A stretch of DNA of 64,000 bases, taken from contig NZ_DAIRVK010000004.1 of assembly GCF_036802865.1 (NCBI RefSeq), positions 218,894-282,893 on the forward strand, in the 5' to 3' direction. Of this stretch, positions 42,476 through 51,414 are shown piece after piece (the first letter of the stretch is position 1; each line of letters begins with the position of its first letter). The notes below the pieces were generated by a model. It did no database searches. It saw nothing but the letters and a program-made list of their open reading frames with translations, and had not been told where the DNA came from. A program made the translations under genes and the position numbers. The DNA comes from Sulfurospirillum sp036802865. Lineage in GTDB: Bacteria; Campylobacterota; Campylobacteria; Campylobacterales; Sulfurospirillaceae.

Positions 42476-43312
42476 ATGCAAAATGCTCACCCTTTAGAGC
42501 CAAAATGGCTTAAACCCCTTTTACTGGGTACAACGCTTCTTTTCCTAGCCATTTTTTTAGCGCTTCCTTTAGGAGTAGTTTTTAGCGAAGCCTTGGCAAA
42601 AGGGTGGAAAGTGTATTGGGCTTCTATCAGCGAGCCAGACGCTATTGCTGCGATTAAACTGACACTGTTAGTGGTGCTTGTTACGGTTCCTCTCAATACT
42701 GTTTTTGGCGTTGCCACTGCTTGGTTGATTGCTAAGTTTGAATTTCGAGGTAAAGGGCTTCTTATTACCTTAATTGACCTTCCATTTGCGGTTTCGCCTG
42801 TTATCGCAGGTTTGATTTTCGTGCTTTTATTTGGAAGTCAAGGTTGGTTTGGCGCGTGGCTGAGTTCGCATGATATACGCATTGTATTTGCCACACCAGG
42901 AATTATCCTTGCAACGCTTTTTATCACCTCCCCCTTCGTAGCGCGGGAGATCATTCCTTTGATGCAAGAGCAAGGAACGGATGAAGAAGAGTCCGCCTTA
43001 ACACTTGGTGCCTCTGGGTGGCAGACCTTTTGGAAAGTGACCCTTCCTAACATCAAATGGGGGTTGCTTTACGGTGTCATTCTCAGCAACGCCCGAGTGA
43101 TGGGCGAGTTTGGTGCGGTTGCCGTTGTTTCAGGTCACATCAGGGGAATGACTACCACAATGCCTTTACATGTAGAGATTTTATACGGCGAGTACCTTTT
43201 CACCGCGGCCTTTGCGGTTGCTTCACTTTTGACCCTTTTAGCACTGGTAACGTTGGTGTTAAAAAGTTTCATTGAGTGGCGCATCGGTAAAAAACGCTCA
43301 CTTGCGCATTAA
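42476..43312 (+). CDS. cysW: Sulfate ABC transporter permease CysW
   Basis: 278 residues, six membrane helices, EAA loop EEESALTLGASGWQTFWKVTLPNIKWGL (about 166-193) and the CysW-type SNARVMGEFGAVAVVSGHIRG segment. Partner of CysT in the membrane channel. RBS AGGAG before ATG 42476; 9 bp gap to each neighbour. Confidence 0.93.
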   Translation: MQNAHPLEPKWLKPLLLGTTLLFLAIFLALPLGVVFSEALAKGWKVYWASISEPDAIAAIKLTLLVVLVTVPLNTVFGVATAWLIAKFEFRGKGLLITLIDLPFAVSPVIAGLIFVLLFGSQGWFGAWLSSHDIRIVFATPGIILATLFITSPFVAREIIPLMQEQGTDEEESALTLGASGWQTFWKVTLPNIKWGLLYGVILSNARVMGEFGAVAVVSGHIRGMTTTMPLHVEILYGEYLFTAAFAVASLLTLLALVTLVLKSFIEWRIGKKRSLAH

Positions 43313-43321
43313 GGATAAACC

Positions 43322-44401
43322 ATGAGTATTCAGATATCACATATTAACAAACGTTTTGATAACTTTACCGCCCTTGATAACATCAATCTTACCATCCCTG
43401 ATGGTGAACTCGTAGCTCTTTTGGGACCTTCAGGTTCAGGTAAAACGACCTTACTTCGCATCATTGCAGGACTGGAAGAAGCCGATAGCGGAACAATTTA
43501 TTTTAATGGCGAAGATACCACCGCAACGCACGTACGCGACCGAGGGGTTGGTTTTGTGTTTCAGCACTACGCGCTATTTCGCCACATGAGTGTGTTTGAA
43601 AACGTCGCCTTTGGACTTCGTGTGAGACCCAAAGAGACACGCCCGAGCGAAGAGGAGATTAAAGAGCGTGTGCATAGACTGCTTCAGCTCATTCAACTCG
43701 ACTGGATTGCCAATCGTTACCCATCACAACTCTCTGGCGGTCAACGCCAACGTGTAGCACTTGCGCGTGCCCTTGCCGTTGAGCCAAAAGTATTGTTACT
43801 CGATGAGCCTTTTGGAGCATTGGATGCCAAAGTGCGTCAAGAACTTCGCCAATGGCTAAGAAGCTTGCACGATGAAATTCACATCACCAGTGTATTTGTA
43901 ACCCACGACCAAGAAGAAGCACTCGAAGTCTCCGATAAAATCGTCGTCATGAACCAAGGGAAAATCGAGCAAATCGGTACTCCCGAAGAGGTGTACGACA
44001 GACCTGCCAATCCATTTGTCTATAGCTTTTTGGGCAATGTCAATCTCTTTCATGCCCGCGTGGAGCAAGGCTCTTTGCATCTTGAAAACACAGAACTTAA
44101 CACACCAGATCTAGGAAGCTCTAAAGAAGCATCACTCTTTGTTCGTCCGCATGAGATCAACATTAGCATCGACAATGTCCTTGGTGGCGGTATTGAAGCA
44201 AAGCTCATCGGATGGAGATTGGTAGGCCCTCGTGTACGTGTTGAGCTTGAGACACTACACGCACATCAAAGAGTTGAGGCGGAGATTTCTAAAGTTGAGT
44301 GGCAGACGATTAAAGCGCATGAAAACGATACTTTATTTGTTCATTTTTCCAATGCACGCATCTATACGAATGAGGCTTCATGGAATGATTATGTCATCTA
44401 A
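43322..44401 (+). CDS. cysA: Sulfate ABC transporter ATPase CysA
   Basis: 359 residues. Walker A GPSGSGKTT, signature LSGGQRQR, Walker B VLLLDEPFGALDA, and H-loop VFVTHDQEEALE. The C-terminal 120 residues form a TOBE-type regulatory domain. Drives sulfate import with CysT, CysW and Sbp. Confidence 0.94.
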   Translation: MSIQISHINKRFDNFTALDNINLTIPDGELVALLGPSGSGKTTLLRIIAGLEEADSGTIYFNGEDTTATHVRDRGVGFVFQHYALFRHMSVFENVAFGLRVRPKETRPSEEEIKERVHRLLQLIQLDWIANRYPSQLSGGQRQRVALARALAVEPKVLLLDEPFGALDAKVRQELRQWLRSLHDEIHITSVFVTHDQEEALEVSDKIVVMNQGKIEQIGTPEEVYDRPANPFVYSFLGNVNLFHARVEQGSLHLENTELNTPDLGSSKEASLFVRPHEINISIDNVLGGGIEAKLIGWRLVGPRVRVELETLHAHQRVEAEISKVEWQTIKAHENDTLFVHFSNARIYTNEASWNDYVI

Positions 44402-44474
44402 AAGCGTTCGGAATTGACAGACTATAAGGCTTTGGAGTAGCATTTTGCTATCTTTAATTCCAAGGAGCTTTACC

Positions 44475-44684
44475 ATGAAATACGGCGCTAGAAATGAGAT
44501 TACTGCAACGGTTACAAAGATTAAAAAAGGTGAAGTAATGTGCCAAGTCGATGTGGGTGAGATCATCGCTAACAAAATGAGCTCTGTTATGACTATGGAA
44601 TCTATCGAAGAGATGGGACTCAAAGAAGGCGATAAAGTAAAAGTGGTTGTTAAAGCGGTAAGTGTTTTACTTATCAAAGAATAA
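44475..44684 (+). CDS. Molbindin (single TOBE/Mop domain)
   Basis: 69 residues from ATG 44475 (AAGGAG upstream), equal to one Mop domain: ARNEITATVTKIKKGEVMCQV, MTMESIEEMGLKEGD, VVVKAVSVLL. Molbindins assemble into hexamers that store or buffer molybdate or tungstate in the cytoplasm. It follows the sulfate importer and precedes the ModE-linked uptake locus, which fits Mo/W handling. Own promoter likely (TTGACA at 44415). Confidence 0.88.
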   Translation: MKYGARNEITATVTKIKKGEVMCQVDVGEIIANKMSSVMTMESIEEMGLKEGDKVKVVVKAVSVLLIKE

Positions 44685-44695
44685 AACAAAGAAGA

Positions 44696-44726
44696 AATGC
44701 CCTAAAGTAGGGCATTTTATTTTAAG
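44696..44726. terminator. Bidirectional terminator
   Basis: AATGCCCTA-AAG-TAGGGCATT (44696-44716) followed by TTTATTTT; lies between convergent molbindin and methyltransferase genes. Confidence 0.85.
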
Positions 44727-45486
44727 CGACGTTCCACAAAACCATCCCTTTTTCGGCTTCTGTGGTTACGTGTACTTTATCGTCCTTTAGAAACGATACT
44801 AAAATAGATTCGACAATCTCTTCATTTGGTGATATCTCTTTGCGTTTTAGCTGATCATAGGCATACTCTTTTGCCTCATCAAAAGTGTAGGTATCGATCC
44901 ATGAAGTTTCAAAAAAATCGCTCTCAAATGGAATGTTTTTCTCTTTTAAAATCTCAATAAATTGATTAGCTTTGATACAGCCTGCGGATGCACAATCCTC
45001 TTCTTCAAGTGTATGTGCTTTTACCAGTGCTTCAACCAGTTTATTGATACGGTATTTTCCCCAGCCGACATAAATACCTAATCCCGTAGTTGCTCCAAGC
45101 ATTTTTTCAATTTTTTGTAGATCACTAATAGCAGGTGTCATTGAAGCGATAACAATGTCATATTTTTGGTTTAATGGAAATGAATCCCAATCGCTTTGGT
45201 GTGTAGAAACCTTAGCACTAAGTCCGTGCTCTTTGGCATCTTCATTAAGAGCTGCTAGCATACCCTCTGAGATATCCATAGCAGTTACTTGTGCACCCTT
45301 TAGTGCCAAAGGAATGGCGATAGTTCCCGTTCCTGCACCAATATCCAAAATAGAAGCACCCTCAAAGGAAACATTTTTATTTTGGCACCAGTTTAAGATG
45401 TGATTGACATCTTTGCTCATTGTTGTATCGTTAAAGCGTGGGTAACGCTTCGCCATATTGTCCCAAAAGTTAAAAGTAGGTTCCAT
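44722..45486 (-). CDS. Class I SAM-dependent methyltransferase under a ModE-like box
   Basis: 254 residues. Motif I ILDIGAGTGTIAIPLA (about 46-61), acidic AMDIS after strand 2, and DIVIASMTPA as motif post-I/II. C-terminal part is specific to this protein and includes a Cys pair (DCASAGC). The best ModE-like operator of the window lies 16 bp upstream of its ATG, overlapping the RBS region, which suggests repression when molybdate/tungstate is plentiful. Substrate unknown; a small molecule linked to metal uptake is an inference. RBS AAAGGA. Confidence 0.82.
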   Translation of the reverse strand: MEPTFNFWDNMAKRYPRFNDTTMSKDVNHILNWCQNKNVSFEGASILDIGAGTGTIAIPLALKGAQVTAMDISEGMLAALNEDAKEHGLSAKVSTHQSDWDSFPLNQKYDIVIASMTPAISDLQKIEKMLGATTGLGIYVGWGKYRINKLVEALVKAHTLEEEDCASAGCIKANQFIEILKEKNIPFESDFFETSWIDTYTFDEAKEYAYDQLKRKEISPNEEIVESILVSFLKDDKVHVTTEAEKGMVLWNVA

Positions 45487-45501
45487 TGAAGTATCCTTTA
45501 A

Positions 45502-45529
45502 ATCGTTATATACATGAAACTATAACGAA
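45502..45529. promoter_or_regulatory. ModE-like operator in front of the methyltransferase gene
   Basis: ATCGTTATATA, 6-bp gap CATGAA, ACTATAACGAA. The left half matches the E. coli ModE consensus ATCGNTATATA at all positions, the right half is its near-complete inverse, and the spacer length is identical. Confidence 0.72.
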
Positions 45530-45558
45530 ATTTAACCACATATACAAGAGAGCGTTGG

Positions 45559-47340
45559 TTAAATTTGAATCATTGTATGGTATTGGCTTGGTTTTGCAAA
45601 GGAGCGGTTAATAGAAGCAATATTTAATTCGCTCTCATAAAACTCCTGATAGAAACATTTTGCTTCGTGTAAAACATCAAAATGATACAGCTCAGGATGC
45701 AGCATGTTTGCAATGTGCATTAAACCTAAAATCCATCTTGGGCTCCCAAAATCAAAGCAAGGTGCAAGGTGCGTATAGATGCGTTTATGTGCAATTGCAT
45801 TGACAACAATGCCTTGCTCTTCACAAAAGGTGTAAAACTCATCCAACGGGCAATCCAAAAATGACGAAATAAAAATAACATCTGGATTGAGTTCGTTGAG
45901 TGTTTGAACCGAAATTTTTCGCCCTGGTCTTCCTTTGAGATTCAGGGTTTTGTTGATACTCATACCACCAGCCATCTCGACCAATTGATTTTCAAGGCGC
46001 TCATCTTCAAGGGCAAACAAGGGCTTACCCATGACATAATATACCCGTGGTTTGGTCTGAATCTTTGGCAACTCTTGTGTAATGATGGCAATTTTTTCTC
46101 GCATATAAGCCAGTAGTTTTTCAGCCGTATGTTCTTGATGTGTCATTTTGGCAAGATACTCAATGGTACGTGCATAATCGTCAAAGTTTTGAATGCTTAC
46201 ATGTAACTTTTTCAAACCATCATTTTTTAAAAGTTCTTCCCAACAAGCGGTGACATCCTTTTGCTCTTTGACGCCAAGCGTTGCGAGTGTGCCTTCGACA
46301 ATCTCCAAAGCTCTGGTAAGTGGGTAACCGCCTTCAAAACCATCTTCATCAAACATTTTCGTGCGAGGCTCTCCTACAATAGGGAGTAAATGATGGCAGT
46401 GTGAGCAAGTATTATTCTGATAATTGTGGCTAATCGTTCTTAATTTTGAGCCCATAGGACCGTAGAAATCTCGCTCAAAAATGAGTGCTCCACACTCGGG
46501 GCAGTAGGTGTTCAGGCACTCTGAGCCTGGTGAGTTGAAAAGATAGACATAATCAAGATGCGATACGAGCTTTTTATAAAGCTTCTCAGAGGCTAAAATG
46601 GAAGGCTCAAGGCTAATGCTGGCATCGTCAATAGGAATAAACCGCATGATTTGAAGAGGAATCTCTTTAGAGATATGCGCCAAAGTCTCAGCGATCGCTA
46701 AGACCTCTTCTTCGTTGTCTTTTTTATGAATACAGGCTACTTCAACGTGAACGCCTTTACGGTAAAACAGTTCGATATTGCGTAAAACGGGTTTGTAACT
46801 GTTCGCACCACAACTACGGTAAACATCATTGCACAACCCTTTGAGCCCAATGTTGACAAAGTCTAAATGAGGGGCGAGCAGATCAAGAGATTCGGGCGTA
46901 AAATAACCATTGGTCGAACAGCCAGTAAGCAGCCCGCACTCTTTGGCAAGCGTGCAAATTTCAAGAAAGGTGTAAAAGGAGGCGAGGGGGTCGTTCATTA
47001 AAAAAGCGATGCCATTGCACTTTTGCTCTAAAGCTTTGTTGATAATCTGCCTAGGCGATAATTTTTTAAGTGCACTGCTTTGGACATCCATCTCTTTAGC
47101 GACAACTGTTGAGATACAGCCTAAACAGTCAAAATTGCACCCAGTGGTACTAATCTGTAAAAATTTGGCGCGTGGATGAAAATGAAGTACGGGCATCGTT
47201 TCAGCCGAAATGGGTGCGACAACAAGATAGGTATTTGGAAAACGCTCAACCATCGTTTGCTCTTGGCAGGCATAGCGTCCACAAGCACCTATGCCTTTTT
47301 CTTCAACACTGCATCTTCTCTCGCAAATTGGGCAAATCAT
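45559..47340 (-). CDS. Radical SAM protein fused to a partial FecB/BtuF-type binding domain
   Basis: 593 residues from ATG 47340 (MICPICERRC; RBS AAAGGAA). N-terminal cysteine cluster (CPICERRC, GACGRYAC), then the radical SAM motif C-x3-C-x2-C in TTGCNFDCLGCIS (about 80-92), and the TIM-barrel-like region with FLMNDPLASF and GCSTNGYFT. A zinc-ribbon-like part follows (CLNTYCPECG ... CSHCHH). The last 240 residues resemble the hinge helix and C-lobe of the two binding proteins of this locus: RVYYVMGKPLF, VEMAGGMSIN, LNELNPDVIFIS. No signal peptide, so the binding-like domain is cytosolic. Overall a PflA/MoaA-type activase architecture of unknown reaction. It is the last gene of the minus-strand operon. 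Confidence 0.8.
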   Translation of the reverse strand: MICPICERRCSVEEKGIGACGRYACQEQTMVERFPNTYLVVAPISAETMPVLHFHPRAKFLQISTTGCNFDCLGCISTVVAKEMDVQSSALKKLSPRQIINKALEQKCNGIAFLMNDPLASFYTFLEICTLAKECGLLTGCSTNGYFTPESLDLLAPHLDFVNIGLKGLCNDVYRSCGANSYKPVLRNIELFYRKGVHVEVACIHKKDNEEEVLAIAETLAHISKEIPLQIMRFIPIDDASISLEPSILASEKLYKKLVSHLDYVYLFNSPGSECLNTYCPECGALIFERDFYGPMGSKLRTISHNYQNNTCSHCHHLLPIVGEPRTKMFDEDGFEGGYPLTRALEIVEGTLATLGVKEQKDVTACWEELLKNDGLKKLHVSIQNFDDYARTIEYLAKMTHQEHTAEKLLAYMREKIAIITQELPKIQTKPRVYYVMGKPLFALEDERLENQLVEMAGGMSINKTLNLKGRPGRKISVQTLNELNPDVIFISSFLDCPLDEFYTFCEEQGIVVNAIAHKRIYTHLAPCFDFGSPRWILGLMHIANMLHPELYHFDVLHEAKCFYQEFYESELNIASINRSFAKPSQYHTMIQI

Positions 47341-47362
47341 AACAATTCCTTTCCTATATATA

Positions 47363-47442
47363 AAAGCACCAAAGGTGCGCGGGCGCTCTGCCAAAGAGAA
47401 CTTAGCATTAGCGTAGCTTTTTTAGAGCTTTGCTCTAAAAGC
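47363..47442 (-). repeat. Dispersed three-hairpin repeat, copy D
   Basis: Read on the minus strand: hairpin 1 TTTTAGAGC / GCTCTAAAA around AAA (9 bp); linker TACGCTAATGCT; hairpin 2 GTTCTC ... GAGCGC (imperfect); hairpin 3 GCACC-TTT-GGTGC (perfect). It lies between the radical-SAM gene and the binding-protein gene. Confidence 0.8.
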
Positions 47443-47446
47443 GTGT

Positions 47447-48478
47447 CTAAAACTCTAATGAAAAATAAGTTTTTAGATCCTCGTCACTGAGTACGACACC
47501 AAAAAAGAGTTGGTAAAACGCTCTTACTTTTTCTTGAATCTTATATGGATAGCGTGTCGGATAAAGCTTACTTGCAATCCAATGTGCCCCAATAATACGC
47601 ATAAAAGAAGGCGGCCTGTCCGTCCAGTTAAAAGGCGATTTTGGGACTAAGTAAACTCTTTTGTTTTGAACCGCTTTGAGCATTGCCCATTTTTTATCTT
47701 CAAAAACTATTTTATAAAAGGTAGGATTTTGAACGATAATAACATCAGGATTGTAGGTTATGACTTGCTCAAAGCTTACTTCTTGAAGCCCGATAATGCT
47801 GTTTTGAACACATTTGTGGACTAAGTTTCCCCCCGCGAGCGTTAAAGGCTCAGAGTGAAACGAGATGTCACACTCCGTTTGAAGCCCAAAATCACCCTCT
47901 GCGTAATAGACTTTCGTGCGCTCTTTCTCAGGAATGCTTGCTACAAAATTTTTGAGCTCATCTAAATAGTTTTGTGCCATAGTCGCGAGTTGATTAGCAC
48001 GCTCCTCTTTATGCATCACTTTACCAAGATAGCGAAACACCTCTGGGTAATTGCGCGAATCATCAATGTTTACTTTAAGAGCAGGGATGTTAATGCGTGC
48101 TAAATCTTTAGCGGTTTTTTCATTGAGAAGTGCGGTGTCCCATGTGACAATCACTTCAGGTTTAGCACTTAATATTGCCTCTAAATTAGGGATATTGTTG
48201 CCATGCCAACCACCTAAAATGGGGAGACTCATAAAATGTTTTGTTAAAAATTTGTCGCCGTTGGCGTTGTCTTGATTGGTTTGTGGAAAATTCACACCGA
48301 TAAGTTTTGTATCATCAATGACATAGAGCATAAAACTAATCGGTGGAGCCGAGCCATAAATACGAGTGATATTTTCAGGAAGAACAACAGGCTTATTGTT
48401 AATGTCCAAAAATGTTCGTGACTCATTTGCACAAAGTGAGCTAAAGAGAAATAAAAAAAGAATCCAAGAGTGGCGCAT
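47447..48478 (-). CDS. Periplasmic binding protein, FecB/BtuF (class III) type, copy 1
   Basis: About 343 residues; the second of two adjacent ATGs fits the RBS (GGAG) better. Signal peptide MRHSWILFLFLFSSLCA. Two-lobed fold linked by one long helix, with DINNKPVVLPENITRIYG at the start, KPEVIVTWD in lobe 1, and YNPDVIIVQ and PFNWTDRPPSFMR in lobe 2. The PFNW-x-DRPPSFMR motif is shared with the binding protein at 55578. HI1472 (MolA), a class-III binding protein, serves molybdate/tungstate import in Haemophilus. No permease gene is adjacent; it probably shares the permease at 56591. Confidence 0.85.
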   Translation of the reverse strand: MRHSWILFLFLFSSLCANESRTFLDINNKPVVLPENITRIYGSAPPISFMLYVIDDTKLIGVNFPQTNQDNANGDKFLTKHFMSLPILGGWHGNNIPNLEAILSAKPEVIVTWDTALLNEKTAKDLARINIPALKVNIDDSRNYPEVFRYLGKVMHKEERANQLATMAQNYLDELKNFVASIPEKERTKVYYAEGDFGLQTECDISFHSEPLTLAGGNLVHKCVQNSIIGLQEVSFEQVITYNPDVIIVQNPTFYKIVFEDKKWAMLKAVQNKRVYLVPKSPFNWTDRPPSFMRIIGAHWIASKLYPTRYPYKIQEKVRAFYQLFFGVVLSDEDLKTYFSLEF

Positions 48479-48489
48479 CATATCTCCTT

Positions 48490-50574
48490 TTAAAAGTTTG
48501 CTTTGAGAGAAAGTACACCATTGATACCAGGATTGTCAGGTAAATACCATGCTGTTGAAGAGACTTTATCAAGATGCTCTCGGTATGATTTATCAAAAAT
48601 ATTATTCAATTCAAAGCTGAGTACAGCATTTTTCAAAACGCCCACTTTTGAGAAGCCATAGCTAATCGAAGCATTGGTAAGAGAATATCCCGGTGTTGCT
48701 ATTTCACCATTAACGATAGAGACACGGCTTTGATCGTCAACAAATACCTCTTCGACTCTCCAACTTAACCCTTTATTACGCTTTTGTGCTAACGATAGAG
48801 TCAATTTTTGAGGGGCAATAAAAGCGAGTGGTGTGTTGGCGTCTTCATTTTGTCCATAAGTGTAGAGATAAGAGGCTTCGGCAAAAAGATCATTGCCAAG
48901 ACCATACCCTAGCATTGCTTCTGCACCATATATGTAGGCATCATCAAGATTGGTGTATTGTTTAATTGGACGAGATGGAACTACTTTTGTTTTGTAAGCT
49001 GTTTGAATCAGTTCAATATAGTTCGAGTAACGTTGATAATAAAGCGCAGAGGTGTAGTAAAAGCGATCATATTTACCATCTAGCCCTACATCTATACCCC
49101 ATACTTTTTCATTTTCCAACGTTTGGTTAGGAATTTGTGTACCATTGCTTGGGTTGTTGCCATATGCTTCATTGAAATAAGGGGTTCGTTCTGCATTGGA
49201 AAGTTTAATGTACGGTATGAAGGCAGGTGAAATTTCATAACCCGCTTTAGCACTAAATGAGAGAAGATTGTCACGTTCATCTGTGTTTATTTTTTGAATA
49301 GTATCGGAAAGTGCGCTAGGAATATAGGCTGTTAAAGCGGTTGTATTTACATTCGATGCAACATTACGTTTAACATTATCGTAGCCAACAGCAAGGGTAT
49401 AGAATGCTTTATCGTATTTAATATCATCCGACAATTGTATGCCAAGATCGGTGTAATCGCCACCTTTAATACCAAAGGCATTCATCCAGCTACCCCACGC
49501 AGAACCAGACCAATTTCGCACACCATTGGTAATTTCCATTTTTGAGTAGGTTGTTGTAAGTGAGAGTGTTTGGTGTTCATCTAGCTCTTTTTTGGCAGAA
49601 AGTTTAGCCCCTTTGGTATTGCTTTCTCTAAAAAGCTCTTGATTATTGGGGGTATTCGCTTCTTTATTGGTATTGACATTGTAATGCAGATCGTTTTTAA
49701 AGATTTGAAAATCAATGTCACTCAAACCATACCATTCACCTTTTTTAAAGCCTACAAAATAGCTTTTTGCATCATCATTAGGATGATCGGTATAGTACCA
49801 GATACCACTTTGTTGATAGCGAGAAAGGGGATCGCCTGAACTACTTTTATCGCGCATAAAACGACCATAAATATAGCTATCATCGCCTGTTTTGACAGCT
49901 GTAGCAATATTGTAATGTTTACTATCGGAATCAGAGTGTAGTACTTCATCCCCTGCGCCATTTTTGTAGTTATTGTTCTCGTTGACACTGCCACTTACTG
50001 AGAGGTTGATGAATTGATTATAAAGGGTCGTTCCAATAGCCGTGGTATAGCCTGTTTCAGAAAAAAGCGATGTTTTTGCACTGATGAAACTTGATGCTTG
50101 GAATTCATCTGTAGCACTAAATTTTGGTTCTTTAAATTTGACAACAACAGCACCGTTCATTGCTCCCATGCCAACATTTGCTCCATTGGCACCTCTGTAA
50201 ACATCAACTTCTTCCGCATCTATCATATTAAAAATGCTCGTAGAATCTGGATGTGCTGCATTGATGCGCATCCCTTCTAAATAAATTGGTACACCATTAA
50301 CACCTCGCCCTCTAATGTAAGGTTCGGAATTGTAGTCACCTGCTTTTTTGTAGCTTATAAAAAACTCGTTTTTAAGCGCTTCATTGAGCGTTGTAGGCTG
50401 ACTTGCACTCTCTTCTACTTTAATAGGAGTCTTTGTATCACGCAGAGTGAGTGGAGTTGAAGGCTCTTTCTCTCCTTCAACAGCAACAGGTTCTAAGAGA
50501 ATACTTTGCGCTGCGAAGGCAGAAACAGAGCAAAAACTGATGGTGGCGATCCATGAAAGCGGGGTATTCTTCAT
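48490..50574 (-). CDS. TonB-dependent outer-membrane receptor 1
   Basis: 694 residues. Signal peptide to about FAA (22); TonB-box-like ILLEPVAVEGE; plug domain with PYIRGRGVNGVPIYLEGMR and MGAMNGAVVVKF; 22-stranded barrel ending SLKANF with C-terminal Phe. The plug and barrel are intact. Cargo cannot be read from the sequence; the operon and the ModE-like box upstream of the globin gene suggest Mo/W or a metallophore complex. Preceded by the globin gene with a gap of 40 bp. Confidence 0.92.
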   Translation of the reverse strand: MKNTPLSWIATISFCSVSAFAAQSILLEPVAVEGEKEPSTPLTLRDTKTPIKVEESASQPTTLNEALKNEFFISYKKAGDYNSEPYIRGRGVNGVPIYLEGMRINAAHPDSTSIFNMIDAEEVDVYRGANGANVGMGAMNGAVVVKFKEPKFSATDEFQASSFISAKTSLFSETGYTTAIGTTLYNQFINLSVSGSVNENNNYKNGAGDEVLHSDSDSKHYNIATAVKTGDDSYIYGRFMRDKSSSGDPLSRYQQSGIWYYTDHPNDDAKSYFVGFKKGEWYGLSDIDFQIFKNDLHYNVNTNKEANTPNNQELFRESNTKGAKLSAKKELDEHQTLSLTTTYSKMEITNGVRNWSGSAWGSWMNAFGIKGGDYTDLGIQLSDDIKYDKAFYTLAVGYDNVKRNVASNVNTTALTAYIPSALSDTIQKINTDERDNLLSFSAKAGYEISPAFIPYIKLSNAERTPYFNEAYGNNPSNGTQIPNQTLENEKVWGIDVGLDGKYDRFYYTSALYYQRYSNYIELIQTAYKTKVVPSRPIKQYTNLDDAYIYGAEAMLGYGLGNDLFAEASYLYTYGQNEDANTPLAFIAPQKLTLSLAQKRNKGLSWRVEEVFVDDQSRVSIVNGEIATPGYSLTNASISYGFSKVGVLKNAVLSFELNNIFDKSYREHLDKVSSTAWYLPDNPGINGVLSLKANF

Positions 50575-50614
50575 TCTAAATTCCTTTGGGATTTGTTGTT
50601 ACATGTAAAGATAG

Positions 50615-51184
50615 TTATGCATCAAAATAGTGTTGAATACTCTCGTAAGGATAACGTTTGAGCATTTCCATACTGGTTCGTCTATTGACCATACGCATTG
50701 AGATAGACTCAACCCAGTTCCAAATTTCGGGTAAGAGCTCTTTGGAAATATGTGTCTGTTTGAGTGCTTTTTTAAAACACATGAGCCAGATGTCACGTCC
50801 TGTTTCATTGACTTCAAATGGGAAGTGGCGATCTCTCAGTTTTGGGTGACCTTGTTTGGAAGTGTAAAGATTAGCTCCTCCTAGCATTTGCACAAAAAAG
50901 TCTTCGATTTTGGTTGTAGCTGCGATAAAAGTGGCATCATCTTGTGGGTAGAGATGACCAATTTTGCTTTTACGTACGAGATCATGGTGAATTTTAACCA
51001 CTTCACGAATTTTGGCTTCGCCTATGGCCAGATAGGTTTTGTTGGAAGGGAAAAAGACTTCTGGATAGATTATGTCTATCTTTGGAGGAGTACGCCTTGG
51101 GTTCTCATCTGTTTGAGGAAACGGGGCATTTGGATCACATTCACTAAACAGTTGTACTTTAACACCATCAATCACTACGGGCAT
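50615..51184 (-). CDS. Truncated-globin-like protein 1 (group II type)
   Basis: 189 residues, with an N-terminal extension of about 45 residues. The globin part has LYPQDDATF, FFVQMLGGANLYTSKQGHPKLRDRH and RDIWLMCFKKAL, closely like group-II truncated haemoglobins (HbO). The proximal histidine is the H in RDRHFPF. The usual B-helix Phe-Tyr is replaced by His-His (VKIHHDLV), which would change the distal pocket. First gene of the minus-strand operon, behind a ModE-like palindrome (51232-51255). Role in metal uptake is unclear; gas sensing, oxygenation or redox chemistry are possible. Confidence 0.82.
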   Translation of the reverse strand: MPVVIDGVKVQLFSECDPNAPFPQTDENPRRTPPKIDIIYPEVFFPSNKTYLAIGEAKIREVVKIHHDLVRKSKIGHLYPQDDATFIAATTKIEDFFVQMLGGANLYTSKQGHPKLRDRHFPFEVNETGRDIWLMCFKKALKQTHISKELLPEIWNWVESISMRMVNRRTSMEMLKRYPYESIQHYFDA

Positions 51185-51231
51185 ATTGTCTCCTTGTACT
51201 ATTAAAATATGTAATAATTTTTAAATTAATA

Positions 51232-51255
51232 CATTATATAAATAAAAATATAATG
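51232..51255. promoter_or_regulatory. ModE-like palindrome before the globin-receptor operon
   Basis: CATTATATA, 6-bp gap AATAAA, AATATAATG. Same geometry as the other ModE-like boxes, but with CA in place of CG at the outer positions. Located 48 bp before the ATG of the globin gene. Confidence 0.5.
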
Positions 51256-51414
51256 GTAGCAGGAAAAATAGTGCTTTTCAAGAGTAAAAGAGCATGAAAT
51301 GAGTTTTCAGGATGTTTTTTATTCAAATAAATGGCTAATATTTAATCAAAATTTGACATATGGATGCGTTGAATGAGGTGGATATGACAATGAGGGAAGG
51401 CTGTTAAATGTACA

